This document shows positions 9,729 to 17,770 of a DNA stretch of 33,793 nucleotides, in pieces. Under the pieces are notes generated by a model. The model made no database searches. It was not told where the DNA came from and saw only the letters and a program-made list of their open reading frames with translations. Every line of letters begins with the position of its first letter. Position 1 is the first letter of the stretch. The stretch is taken from the NCBI GenBank assembly GCA_016875735.1, contig VGOW01000041.1:1-33793 (forward strand), given 5' to 3'. The DNA is from Chloroflexota bacterium. Lineage in GTDB: Bacteria > Chloroflexota > Anaerolineae > Anaerolineales > VGOW01. The position numbers were made by a program, and so were the translations under genes.

Positions 9729-10059
9729 GGGCCAGTGGCGGAATGGCAGACGCCGTGGACTTACTTAGTGAGCACCCGGGGCGAAATCCTCAGGTGAATG
9801 GAGTCAAAGTCGGCGAAACCTTGAATATCATGGCAATGCCGAGCGAAGCTACTTTCACTTCCTCTCATCTCGCAAAGTAGAACGTGTAGAGACTAGACGG
9901 CTCCTGCCTGACTGACGCTGCTGTACACAACGGGGCGTAAAAAGGCAAAGGCATAGTCCAGACCACAAACTACAGACTCAACTGTAGGTAGCGAAAGCTA
10001 TAGTGGCATGAAAATCCTCTGCTCGCAAGAGCGTGTGGGTTCGACTCCCACCTGGCCCA
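9729..10059 (+). tRNA. tRNA-Leu(UAA) interrupted by a group I intron
   Basis: The 5' exon (9729-9762) has acceptor strand GGGCCAG, a D arm and the 5' half of the anticodon arm, ending at U34. The 3' exon (10011-10059) resumes with AAAA, so the anticodon is UAA. It contains a long variable arm GCTC-GCAA-GAGC as expected for class II leucine tRNA, the T arm GTGGG-TTCGACT-CCCAC and the 3' acceptor strand CTGGCCC with discriminator A. The acceptor helix is a perfect seven pairs. One U-U mismatch is seen in the anticodon stem (positions 28-42). CCA is not encoded. Confidence 0.93.
9763..10010 (+). ncRNA. Group I intron in the tRNA-Leu anticodon loop
   Basis: The 248-base insertion sits between anticodon positions 34 and 35, the site used by the known cyanobacterial and plastid tRNA-Leu(UAA) introns. 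The P7 helix can be drawn from GACTA (9891-9895) and TAGTC (9954-9958), in the usual conserved settings of the R and S elements. A P9-like hairpin TAGC-GAAA-GCTA (9989-10000) and a TACAG/CTGTA stem precede the end. The last base is G (10010), as required for splicing. It contains no open frame for a homing endonuclease. Self-splicing is expected from the family but not shown. Confidence 0.9.
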
Positions 10060-10066
10060 CTGTAAG

Positions 10067-10131
10067 CGATGAAGGATGAATGCGGAATGATGAATCTTTG
10101 CTGTCATCGTTCTGCCTTCATCCTTCACTTG
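10067..10131. repeat. Heptanucleotide arrays, inverted pair, at the metalloprotease 3' end
   Basis: CGATGAA, GGATGAA, TGCGGAA and TGATGAA run in register, then after nine bases TCATCGT, TCTGCCT, TCATCCT and TCACTTG. The two halves are nearly complementary and could form a long imperfect hairpin between the tRNA and the metalloprotease gene. The stop codon of the latter is inside the last unit. The vocabulary matches the array at 19841-19915. Confidence 0.85.
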
Positions 10132-11402
10132 TTTTCTGCCACAGCCTCTTGCAAATCCCCAAAGCTCGTCATCCACGACATTTGATCGAGAAACTCTTTT
10201 AGCGAGCGGCTCTGCTCGCGCAAAGCTCGCACGGCAGGGCCCACCGGGTCTTGGCCGCTCGCGCCCGGCCCCACATTGTACGCGCCGTAAAAAGCGAAAT
10301 AGGCCTGATTGAGTTTGCGGAGGCGATAGCCGCGTTCGACGAACTCCCGCCGACGCGCTTCCATGTATGCTTCGGCCTCTTCGACATTCCCCGCCGCCAA
10401 CAGTTCATCAACCCTCACTCGCGTCTCGTGCATTTCGGTGTTGAAATCGAAGGCGTTCGGATCGGGGGTGGGACTCGGTGTCGGAGTCGCGCGGGGATCG
10501 GGGGCCGGGGTGGGAGGCGGCACGCGCTCCGGGTAGTATCGCTCGATCACTCGTTGCCCGATCTCGCGCCCGATAATCGTGGCCGTCGTTTCGTTCATCG
10601 TGCGCAGTTCGGGCGAGCCTTCGTAATTGAGGCCGAGTGGCCGCAGGGTGAGGTAGTTGTGCGCCCATTCGTGCGCGCCCACTTCGGCGACGTAGTTGAG
10701 ATTGGCCGTTTCGTAGATCATGGTTGGGTACGTGCCGAGTCCGCCCAATGGCACGACGAGAGCCGAGACATTCAACTCGCGTTCCATTTTGCTTTCGAGC
10801 GCGGACTCTTCGTCGGCGGTGAGGCCGGGTTCGAGGTTGGCGTAGGTTTTCAGTTCGATGCGCTCGCGCGGGGAGATGACGAGGAAGCCGGGCAGCGCGG
10901 TGATGTGAAAGGAGACGGGCGGAACGGTTTGGCCGCCGAGGGCGAATCCTTCATCGGCCAGCACGGCGGCGATCTGTTCCTGCAAAATCGCTTCGGCCAA
11001 TGGGCTCAGTTCGCCCATTCGGGCGCGGGTGTCGGCGAGTTGAGTTTTGAGGCCGCGCGCGGCAGTGTCGGGGTCGCGTTGAGTGGGGTCGGTGAAGATG
11101 TCGTTGATTTGGCGGTCGAGGTCGAGGCTATGATCGAGGAGGTCGAAATAGTCGAGCACGATCTGTTTGCGCTGATCGGTTCGCAAGTAGTTTTGTTCGG
11201 CGGAGGCCGATTGCGCGGCTTTGAGGCCGAGCGCGTTCACAGTCCAGCCGATGAAGTCGAATTGCAGTGCGCCGACGCGGGCCGAGACTTGCGCGGCGAG
11301 GTCGCTGGGCGGCGGCGCTTCGCGGGCGAGGAGGAAACATAGGAGGGTGAGGAAGACGGCGCGACGGAGGGTGAGGAGAAGGGGATGGAAGAAACGCACC
11401 AT
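10125..11402 (-). CDS. Secreted or membrane-anchored HEXXH metalloprotease
   Basis: This protein of about 425 residues has one N-terminal hydrophobic segment (RAVFLTLLCFLLA) and then a soluble region. HEWAH at residues 244-248 is an HEXXH zinc site, and NETTATIIGREIG about 22 residues later offers Glu271 as a third ligand, the spacing of gluzincins. A Pro/Thr linker (PTPAPDPRATPTPSPTPDP) separates it from a charged helical C-terminal part. I cannot name a family; it looks like an uncharacterised extracytoplasmic peptidase. The start is uncertain: a TAGAAT box ends three bases before the ATG at 11402 and six before a GTG at 11399, so the mRNA may be leaderless. No Shine-Dalgarno sequence is present. 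Confidence 0.78.
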   Translation of the reverse strand: MVRFFHPLLLTLRRAVFLTLLCFLLAREAPPPSDLAAQVSARVGALQFDFIGWTVNALGLKAAQSASAEQNYLRTDQRKQIVLDYFDLLDHSLDLDRQINDIFTDPTQRDPDTAARGLKTQLADTRARMGELSPLAEAILQEQIAAVLADEGFALGGQTVPPVSFHITALPGFLVISPRERIELKTYANLEPGLTADEESALESKMERELNVSALVVPLGGLGTYPTMIYETANLNYVAEVGAHEWAHNYLTLRPLGLNYEGSPELRTMNETTATIIGREIGQRVIERYYPERVPPPTPAPDPRATPTPSPTPDPNAFDFNTEMHETRVRVDELLAAGNVEEAEAYMEARRREFVERGYRLRKLNQAYFAFYGAYNVGPGASGQDPVGPAVRALREQSRSLKEFLDQMSWMTSFGDLQEAVAENK

Positions 11403-11413
11403 CACATTCTAAC

Positions 11414-11485
11414 GTAGGGGCAGGCCTTGCGCCTGCCCGCCTCGCGCCTTGCCCCATCGAGGGCGACGGCAAGCATCGCCCCTAC
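11414..11485. repeat. GTAGGGGC-type extragenic palindromic element
   Basis: The ends are GTAGGGGC and GCCCCTAC (perfect eight-base inverted repeat). The left part has a nested hairpin GGGCAGGC-CTTGC-GCCTGCCC. A related element with diverged ends is at 16363-16451. Confidence 0.7.
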
Positions 11486-11490
11486 AGGGT

Positions 11491-11496
11491 TATAAT
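11491..11496 (+). promoter_or_regulatory. -10 box of the epimerase gene, leaderless geometry
   Basis: A perfect TATAAT ends seven bases before the ATG at 11504. There is no Shine-Dalgarno sequence between. No clear -35 is seen. Confidence 0.65.
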
Positions 11497-11503
11497 CCCT
11501 CCC

Positions 11504-12430
11504 ATGAAATTTCTTGTCACTGGCGGCGCCGGGTTTCTCGGCGCGGCGCTGGCGAATCGGTTGGCCGACGACGGCCACGAAGTCCGCGTGATTGACGATT
11601 TGTCGGCGGGCGACCCGGCGCGGCTGAGCGGCAAAGTGTTGTTCACGCGCGGCGACGTGAACGACCGCCCCAAACTGTGGACACTTCTGCAAGGGGTTGA
11701 TTGCGTTTATCACCTCGCCGCGCGCGTCTCCGTCGCCGAATCGATTCTGTATCCCCGCGAATACAACGCCACCAACGTGGGCGGCACGGTGAGCGTGATG
11801 GAGGCCATGCGCGATGTGGGCGTGCGGCGCGTGGTGCTCGCCTCGTCGGGGGCAGTGTACGGCGACAACGGCGCACAACCCCTGAAAGAGACGATGACGC
11901 CCGACCCGGCCTCGCCGTACGCGGTGAGCAAACTGGCCGCCGAATTTTACGTGCGCACTATCGGCAAACTGTGGGGCATCGAAACCGTGATCCTGCGCGT
12001 GTTCAATGCCTACGGGCCCGGCCAGCCCCTGCCCGCCGTTCATCCGCCGGTCATCCCGCGCTTCCTCAAACAAGCCATCAACGGCGCGTCGGTGGTGGCC
12101 TTCGGCGATGGGCGGCAAACGCGCGATTATGTGTTCATCACCGACGCCGTCAGCGCAATGGTGGCGGCGGCCTTCGCCGATGGAGTGGATCGGCAGATCA
12201 TCAACGTGGGCAGCGGCGAGGAATTGAGCGTGCGCGATCTCGTCAATCAGATCAGCCACACGCTCGGCAAGCCGGTGGACGCGATCTACAACACCACCGA
12301 GGGCGGAGGCGTCTCGCGCATGAGAGCCGATTTATCGCTGGCGGCTTCCCTGCTCAACTACGCGCCGCGCGTGCCGCTGGCCGAAGGCCTGAAGCGCATG
12401 ATCCAATCGGACCCGCGCTTTCAGATCTGA
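11504..12430 (+). CDS. NAD-dependent nucleotide-sugar epimerase/dehydratase
   Basis: This 308-residue extended short-chain dehydrogenase has the Rossmann loop TGGAGFLG at residues 6-13, the Asp of VIDDLS for the NAD ribose, HLAARVS, the catalytic serine region ASSGAVYG and the Tyr-Lys pair in SPYAVSKLAAE. The later block RVFNAYGPGQ followed by FGDGRQTRDYVFI is characteristic of UDP-glucose 4-epimerase and related UDP-sugar epimerases. It probably makes a sugar nucleotide for cell-surface polymers; the exact substrate is open. The TATAAT box placed seven bases upstream predicts translation from a leaderless mRNA. Confidence 0.9.
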   Translation: MKFLVTGGAGFLGAALANRLADDGHEVRVIDDLSAGDPARLSGKVLFTRGDVNDRPKLWTLLQGVDCVYHLAARVSVAESILYPREYNATNVGGTVSVMEAMRDVGVRRVVLASSGAVYGDNGAQPLKETMTPDPASPYAVSKLAAEFYVRTIGKLWGIETVILRVFNAYGPGQPLPAVHPPVIPRFLKQAINGASVVAFGDGRQTRDYVFITDAVSAMVAAAFADGVDRQIINVGSGEELSVRDLVNQISHTLGKPVDAIYNTTEGGGVSRMRADLSLAASLLNYAPRVPLAEGLKRMIQSDPRFQI

Positions 12431-12443
12431 ATAGCATCAAGAT

Positions 12444-12482
12444 GATCAGCGTTTATCCGCTTCATCTGCGTTCATCAGCGTT
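12444..12482. repeat. Short repeat with period about ten in the epimerase-LysM spacer
   Basis: GCGTTTATCC, GCTTCATCT, GCGTTCATCA and GCGTTC follow one another. This is a longer-period relative of the heptamer arrays found in other spacers. Nothing else is recognisable in 12431-12572. Confidence 0.55.
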
Positions 12483-12572
12483 CCCCCGATGCGCCTATCT
12501 TTTCAAGGCGACGACCGTCAGAGGAGCGTAAGGCCCGGGCGAGGGCCGAGTGGCGCAATCTCCCGACTCAAA

Positions 12573-12578
12573 TACAAT
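12573..12578 (+). promoter_or_regulatory. Candidate -10 box of the LysM gene
   Basis: TACAAT 23 bases before the ATG, leaving space for the strong AAAGGAG ribosome site. Confidence 0.5.
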
Positions 12579-12601
12579 ACACGGCCAAAGGAGACTTTCC
12601 T

Positions 12602-13705
12602 ATGAAGCCCAGACGCATTCTATTGACTCTGCTATCAGCCATCGCGCTGTTGGCGCTGGCGATTCCCCCGGTGGGCGCCGCCGAGACTCGCGCCCCGGCT
12701 CACGCCTTCACTTACGTCGTCCAGCTCGGCGACTCGCTGGTCACCATCACCCGCAAGTTCGGCGTGAGCGCAACGCGCATCATCGAAGCCAACAACCTGC
12801 GCGCCCGCCCCGATCTGATCTTCGTCGGCGAAAAACTGATCATCCCCATTGACATCGGCGCGACGCCCAGTTACGTCAGCCCGTTCTTCTACACCGTGAT
12901 CACCGGAGACACCGTGCAGTCGCTGGCCAACAAGTTTTACATCGACAAGACCGCTCTGCGGCAAGCCAACGGCCTTGCGGCCAACTCCAACCTGCTCACT
13001 GCCGGGACAACGATTCTCATCCCCGCCGGGCCGCATCGCTACGTCGTTCAACGCGGCGACACCATTCACACCATCGCCGCCCAGTTCAACACCACCGTCA
13101 ACAACCTGCTCAAGTTCAACTCGCATCTCGGCGATGGCGGGCTGATCTTCCCCGGCGCAAACGTGTACGTGCCCATTCAATACGACGCAACGTTCTCGCC
13201 GATTCTGTCCGAAGGCACGGGCGGCGGCGGCGAAGGGACGGCAACCGACGCGGCGCTCCCGGCCACCGGCCTCAAACCCACCGACTCCTCTGATCTGGCG
13301 CGGGCCGCCAACGCCACCGTCATCACCTCTTTCCAAACGATCACCATGCCGCAGAACGTGGTCAACCTCGACGGCGTGTTCGAGTATCGCTGGTATCAAT
13401 ATCGCCGCGCGCGGCGCGACTCTTCGCGCGACAACGGCGCTATCGCCACCATTGCCATCACCTTTCGCGGCGGCAACGGCGCGTACAAAGTTATGCGTTA
13501 CGATGACAACGACGGCTCGCTCGGACTCAAAGGCGTGAACATCACCGGCATCTATGTGAACTCCGGCGACAAGGAACTGTGGAACGACATCGAAATCGAA
13601 ATCCCGGCCACATGTGAATCGGTCACCCACAGCTATATCTACTTCACCAGCGGCGGCAAGACTCACGAAGCGCACCTCGAATTCAAAGTCAGCTGCCCCC
13701 CGTAA
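12602..13705 (+). CDS. Secreted protein with three LysM domains
   Basis: This 367-residue protein has a signal peptide (hydrophobic core at residues 6-23, probable cleavage after the Ala pair at 26-27). Three LysM repeats follow, at about 38-83, 97-141 and 145-191, each with the YVVQxGD or YTVITGD opening and an xIxIP ending. A Gly-rich linker leads to a beta-rich C-terminal domain (about 230-367) that I do not recognise. LysM binds peptidoglycan or other GlcNAc polymers, so it is probably a cell-wall-associated protein. AAAGGAG seven bases upstream fixes the start. Transcription ends at a clear terminator 16 bases after the stop. Confidence 0.92.
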   Translation: MKPRRILLTLLSAIALLALAIPPVGAAETRAPAHAFTYVVQLGDSLVTITRKFGVSATRIIEANNLRARPDLIFVGEKLIIPIDIGATPSYVSPFFYTVITGDTVQSLANKFYIDKTALRQANGLAANSNLLTAGTTILIPAGPHRYVVQRGDTIHTIAAQFNTTVNNLLKFNSHLGDGGLIFPGANVYVPIQYDATFSPILSEGTGGGGEGTATDAALPATGLKPTDSSDLARAANATVITSFQTITMPQNVVNLDGVFEYRWYQYRRARRDSSRDNGAIATIAITFRGGNGAYKVMRYDDNDGSLGLKGVNITGIYVNSGDKELWNDIEIEIPATCESVTHSYIYFTSGGKTHEAHLEFKVSCPP

Positions 13706-13720
13706 CTCACCCCTCAAACA

Positions 13721-13752
13721 AAAAAGCGCTCCTATCCAACGGAGCGCTTTTT
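13721..13752. terminator. Bidirectional Rho-independent terminator
   Basis: AAAAAGCGCTCC, eight-base loop, GGAGCGCTTTTT: a perfect 12-base stem ending in T on both strands, between the convergent LysM and guaB genes. Confidence 0.93.
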
Positions 13753-13792
13753 GATCTGCTTGCTTTCATGATCCTTCGCATACTTTCATGGA

Positions 13793-15238
13793 TCACCTCA
13801 CCTCAACATCGTGGGCGCCGCTTTCGCGTTTGCCCGCCGACGTGATGCGAATGAACTCCGCATTCCGCCACAACTCCTCAATGGTGGACGCGCCCGCATA
13901 ACTTAAACCGGATCGCAGGCCGCCGACGAGTTGATGCAAAATATCTTTCACCGGGCCGCGCATCGGCACCATCGCCTCCACCCCCTCCGGCACCACGCGC
14001 TCCCAGTCTTCGGGGTCCACCTCGCGCCGCAGTTCCACTTCCTGCCGATCAATGTTGGCCGTGAGCGAGGCCATGCCGCGCACCACTTTCACCCGCCGCC
14101 CGTCGCGCACCACCGTTGCCCCCGGGCTTTCATCCGTCCCGGCCAGCAAACTGCCAATCATCACCGTGCTCGCCCCGGCGGCCATCGCTTTCGTCAGATC
14201 GCCCGCCGTGCGGATACCGCCGTCGGCGATAATGGGCACACCGAGCGCGTGGCCGGCCTCGGCGCAATCAGCCACAGCGGTGAGTTGCGGGACTCCGAAT
14301 CCGGTGACGACACGAGTAATGCAGATCGATCCCGCGCCGACTCCCACCTTCACCGCGTCGGCGCCCGCCTCCGCAAGATCGCGCACACCATCGGCGGTGG
14401 CCACATTGCCGCCGATCACATCCGTTTGAGGAAATCGCTCTTTCAACGCGCGCACCATATTGATCGCGCTGTCCGAGTGGCCGTGCGCAATATCCACCAC
14501 CAACGCATCGACTCCGGCTTTCACGCAGGCTTCGGCGCGTTCCACATCCGAGGGGCGCACACCCACCGCCGCCACAACGCGCAAACGCCCGCGCTCGTCT
14601 TTCGTGGCGTCGGGCGACTGCTCCATTTTGATGATGTCCTGCGCGGTGATCAGTCCGAGCAGTCGGCCCGCGTTGTCCACCACCGGCAGTTTTTCGAGTC
14701 GGTGATTGTGGAGCGTGGCGCGGGCGGCTTCCAACGAGGCTCCGGCCTCCACCGTGATCAGTCGTTCGCGCGGAGTCATCACCTCGCTCACCGGGCGATC
14801 CGAATCCTCCTCGAAGATGAGGTCGCGAGTGGAAACGAGTCCGATGAGGGCGCCGTCACTGCTCGTCACCAACAACCCGCCGATGCCGTGCTCGGTCAGT
14901 TTGGCTCGCGCTTCGGAGACGGTGGCCTTGCCGGGCAAACTGAAAGGATGCTCGACCATGAAACTTTCGGCGCGTTTGACGCGCGCGACTTCGGCGGCTT
15001 GGCGCTCGATGGTCATGAAACGGTGAATGACGCCGATGCCGCCAGAGCGAGCCATGGCCATCGCCATCGCCGACTCGGTGACGGTGTCCATGTTGGAGGA
15101 GACGATCGGAATGGAAGTTTCGATGCGGCGGCTGAAGCAGGTTCGGGTGTTGACGGCTTGCCGCGAGTGAATCGAGGAGCGGCGCGGCACGAGCAGAACG
15201 TCGTCGAAAGTGAGGGCAGTGTCGGGGCGGAGTCTCAT
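13793..15238 (-). CDS. guaB: Inosine-5'-monophosphate dehydrogenase
   Basis: IMPDH converts IMP to XMP with NAD, the committed step of GTP synthesis. The 481-residue protein has the N-terminal TFDDVLLVP, two CBS domains at about residues 95-205, the catalytic loop GSICITR with Cys306, and [21 protein letters not shown] for phosphate binding. The start at 15238 is chosen because the only longer in-frame option (15316) lies in the terminator of the gene upstream. AAAGG is about 11 bases before the ATG. TTGACG (15265-15270) and TTACTT (15242-15247) with a 17-base spacer form a possible promoter, but the -10 lies very close to the ATG. It shares a bidirectional terminator with the LysM gene. Confidence 0.96.
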   Translation of the reverse strand: MRLRPDTALTFDDVLLVPRRSSIHSRQAVNTRTCFSRRIETSIPIVSSNMDTVTESAMAMAMARSGGIGVIHRFMTIERQAAEVARVKRAESFMVEHPFSLPGKATVSEARAKLTEHGIGGLLVTSSDGALIGLVSTRDLIFEEDSDRPVSEVMTPRERLITVEAGASLEAARATLHNHRLEKLPVVDNAGRLLGLITAQDIIKMEQSPDATKDERGRLRVVAAVGVRPSDVERAEACVKAGVDALVVDIAHGHSDSAINMVRALKERFPQTDVIGGNVATADGVRDLAEAGADAVKVGVGAGSICITRVVTGFGVPQLTAVADCAEAGHALGVPIIADGGIRTAGDLTKAMAAGASTVMIGSLLAGTDESPGATVVRDGRRVKVVRGMASLTANIDRQEVELRREVDPEDWERVVPEGVEAMVPMRGPVKDILHQLVGGLRSGLSYAGASTIEELWRNAEFIRITSAGKRESGAHDVEVR

Positions 15239-15283
15239 GGCAAGTAACCTTTCGCAAGACGAGTCGTCAACTCGTCCAACAAA

Positions 15284-15319
15284 AAAATGCCTCTCGATAA
15301 TTGCATCGAGAGGCATTTT
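15284..15319 (-). terminator. Rho-independent terminator between the broken membrane gene and guaB
   Basis: AAAATGCCTCTCGA, eight-base loop, TCGAGAGGCATTTT: a perfect 14-base stem. On the minus strand it ends in a run of seven T and follows the upstream gene by 15 bases. Confidence 0.92.
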
Positions 15320-15334
15320 ATCATCCTTCCGCCG

Positions 15335-16338
15335 TCACTTCGCGGGGGCGCGTTTCCTTCCGCCGACCCAATACAGCACGATCAGCACAATGCTGACGGC
15401 AAGGATAACGAGCGCCTGCATCATCATCGGCTGGAAGATGGCATCGGCGACGCGGGTGATGACGCGAGTCGTTTCGGTTCGGATGGCTTCGGGCGTTTCG
15501 CTGAGAGCGCCGGAGGCAAGCACGCTGGTGATGAGCAACCGATAGACGAGCGTGGGCAAGAGGGTGAGGACTCCGCCCACGAGCAGGGGCGCGCCCACCC
15601 AGCGGCCCAGCGTGGGTAGTGAGCGGACGACGAGGGCGACGATGAGCAGAAGCAACACCAGCGGCAACAACCACACGAGACTGCCGAGCCATCGAATGAG
15701 GCGCAGCTGCTCTTTGAGCGCCTCCGGCCCCACGCCGCCCTGATCGGCCAAGCGCGATAGTTCGTTGGTGAGGGCGAACTGCTTGGGAACGTTGCTCACC
15801 ACTTTGAACAGCGCGTTTTTGTAATCGCTGAATTGATCTTCGAACCACGGGTCGGGGAAGCGGCAGAGGTTATACAGCACTTCGGTGCCGGGCGGCACGA
15901 GCGAGAGGCGGTAGAGGTAGTCGTCGATCTCCTCCTGTTTGCAGTCGGGCAAGTTGTCGTAGGCAATGACGACGGCGTTGACGCCGTGCTCGGAGTTCAC
16001 TCGCTCGATGAAGGGCGTGAGGTCCCAAACGATCTGCGGCACGCGGTCAGCCGAGTCGATCCATCCGTACACGCTGTCCACCGTTACCGATACGAGGTGG
16101 GTGAGGAATTCGTCGGTGAGCACTTCTTGTTTGATGGCTCGCCAATCGTCGCGGTCGAGGAACGACATGAGCAAAACAACGTCCGGCTCGTCCACCCCGG
16201 TGAGGGCTTCGCCCTTTTCCACGCGCTCTTTGGCGCGGCGGGCAGAAGAGCCAACACGAAGGCTGGCGCAGTGGCGCAGCCGGAGGAGCGGTTGGGTTTG
16301 TCGGCGGGGGGCGGAGTGTCGGGTGGTTTGTTGTTCAT
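15335..16338 (-). pseudogene. Membrane protein gene with frameshift and probable deletion near its 5' end
   Basis: A good start at 16338 (AAGGA eight bases upstream) opens with a Pro-rich segment and GCATAPAFVLALL, a truncated hydrophobic stretch, then reads into a frame without further similarity. The long conserved-looking body is in another frame: ERVEKGEALTGVDEPDVVLL, a soluble domain of about 160 residues, then three transmembrane segments (WLLPLVLLLLIVALVV, a second at LLVGGVLTLLPTLV, and ALVILAVSIVLIVLYWV). The shift lies near 16240-16265. The first membrane segment is only about ten residues long, so bases seem to be missing as well as the frame being changed. Function unknown. The body could still be translated from a GTG at the start of VEKGE. 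A sequencing indel cannot be excluded. Confidence 0.6.
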
Positions 16339-16362
16339 GGTGAATTCCTTTGGCCATTCTAT

Positions 16363-16451
16363 CGTTGGGGCAGGGCTTGCCCCTGCCCGCGCAGGCGGTT
16401 GCACGGGCGACCGCAACCCCGCCAAAGGCGGGGCAGGTGGTCGCCTCTACG
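16363..16451. repeat. GTAGGGGC-type extragenic palindromic element, diverged copy
   Basis: The ends are CGTTGGGGC and GCCTCTACG, related to the element at 11414-11485. It contains nested hairpins, GGGGCAGGG-CTTG-CCCCTGCCC (one bulge) and CCCCGCC-AAA-GGCGGGG. It overlaps the stop codon of the lipoprotein gene. Confidence 0.65.
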
Positions 16452-16947
16452 GGCCGACTTCCACGAGGATATATTCGAGTTCCTCTGCGCCTCCTTTGGT
16501 GAGGATCATTTTGTCGCCGAGATAGCGGCCTGTCACTTCGCCAATGACTCGGTTGGTGCGCGCCTGCGCCAGCTCGAAGCGGATGGTTTCGCCGGAGAGG
16601 TAATACTCGCCGTGATTGAAGGTATCGATGCTTTCGAGCGTCATGTATTGTTTCATCTGCGCCCACGCGGCGGCGCAATCGGCAAAGGGCTCCACTCCTG
16701 CATCGAGCACTGCGCCGTTGCCGAAGAAGCGGAGGAGGTTGAACGAGCCGGCGTCGATGGGCGACGGCCAGCAGAACACGGCGTCGATGTATTCGCGCGG
16801 GCCGAGAGTGGGAGTGGCGGTGGGGGTGGGCGCGGGGGTGGGGGTGAGAGTGGGGGCGACGGTGGGGGGCGGTGGCGGCGCGAGTCCGCACGCCGCCATC
16901 CACGCGCTGAGAACGATGATCATAAAAGGGGCGCGCTGTAGTTTCAT
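16447..16947 (-). CDS. Small lipoprotein with Pro/Thr linker
   Basis: This 166-residue protein has a signal peptide ending in the lipobox MAACG, so it should be lipidated and anchored on the outer face of the membrane. A Pro/Thr stretch (PPPPPTVAPTLTPTPAPTP) spaces the domain from the membrane. The remaining 115 or so residues (from GPREYIDAVFCWPSPIDAG) have no family I recognise; they contain two cysteines (FCWPS and ADCAAAW) that might form a disulphide. GGAG about ten bases upstream supports the ATG at 16947. It lies between two broken genes, and encodes a complete protein itself. Confidence 0.8.
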   Translation of the reverse strand: MKLQRAPFMIIVLSAWMAACGLAPPPPPTVAPTLTPTPAPTPTATPTLGPREYIDAVFCWPSPIDAGSFNLLRFFGNGAVLDAGVEPFADCAAAWAQMKQYMTLESIDTFNHGEYYLSGETIRFELAQARTNRVIGEVTGRYLGDKMILTKGGAEELEYILVEVGP

Positions 16948-16972
16948 GATGATCGCTCCTTCGTGTGTGGCG

Positions 16973-17770
16973 TTATGGGAGTTCGAGAGTGAGTTCGAGG
17001 AACTCCAACAGCAGTTCCAGTGTCTTCGGTTCAACTTCCTCTTCAATCATTGCCATGCCGTGCCGTTTGGCGAAGTCGCCTGTGTAGGGAATGGGGCGGT
17101 ACGACTCTCCGGTGGCCGATTTGCAGGCGGGCGCGGATTCGCCATCCTGCTCTCCATAGAGACACCATGCCGGTTTGGGCGGCTGCTCTCCCTGCAAATC
17201 TTTGATGGCTTCGGAGTATCGCACGCCGAGATAATTGCCCGGCGATTGCGGCTGGCGCCCAATCGCGGCAGCCTTCGGGGAAGGGTTGGCAGCCACGCAA
17301 TGAAAAGGCGAAGACGGCGATGGATTAACCTTCCGGCACGGGCGGAAACCACGATGAATCGAGCCACGGCACACCTTCGGGGTTGGGCGTGTTGCCGCCC
17401 AGCCCGCGGTTTTGCAGCCAGAAGGCGGTCTCGGCCCAATCGGTTTCGTTGCCCGCCACCCAATGCACGAATACGATGAGCGGCGCGTTGAGGCTCGCGG
17501 CGGGATAATACATTCCCGTCAGCGCCTGCCCGTCAGAGGCAGTGAACTCAATGGCCTGCGGTTCGGGCGGCGGGCCTGCCGGGGTGGGCGAGGGTGGGAT
17601 GGGTGTGTCGGTGGGCGGTACGGGTGTATCGGTTGGGGGTGGGGCTGTGTTGGTGGGAGGAATGGGTGTGGGCGCTTCGGTGGGCGGCACGGGGGTGGCG
17701 GCGGCTGGAGAGCCGCAGGCTGTCAGAGCAAAAGCAACAATGAGAATCGAAGTCGAGAGAAACGAGTCAT
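16973..17770 (-). pseudogene. Broken alpha/beta-hydrolase-like lipoprotein gene
   Basis: Three lesions are visible. First, the ATG at 17770 with GGAGG upstream is out of frame with the signal peptide and lipobox (FALTACGS) that follow, so one base is gained or lost near the start. Second, an in-frame TAA at 17325-17327 interrupts the coding sequence; reading through it gives SIAVFAFSLRGCQ, which continues the beta-strand pattern of the fold. Third, about 25 codons later the frame moves and the similarity-like pattern resumes at GNYLGVRYSEAIKD. The part that should hold the nucleophile elbow (GxSxG) is absent, while the C-terminal HGMAMI block, a plausible catalytic His, is present. The intact ancestor was probably a surface-anchored hydrolase. 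Confidence 0.72.

Noticed and set aside
8323-9768. Second frame through the glycosyltransferase gene and into the tRNA
   Set aside because: Arg/His-rich shadow frame of the GT gene that runs into the tRNA.
9729-10059. Cyanobacterial origin of the contig because of the tRNA-Leu intron and heptamer repeats
   Set aside because: The protein set (AgpA phosphorylase, YwiC-like protein, MurA with Asp, Pro/Thr lipoproteins) fits Chloroflexota better, and no cyanobacteria-specific gene is seen.
15239-15316. Longer N-terminus for guaB starting at 15316
   Set aside because: The extra 26 codons are read from the terminator hairpin of the upstream gene and from the promoter region; the conserved IMPDH start matches 15238.
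16339-16903. Upstream extension of the broken membrane gene to 16903
   Set aside because: The frame runs antisense-like through the lipoprotein gene and an extragenic palindrome; composition is Arg/His-rich and unlike the body.
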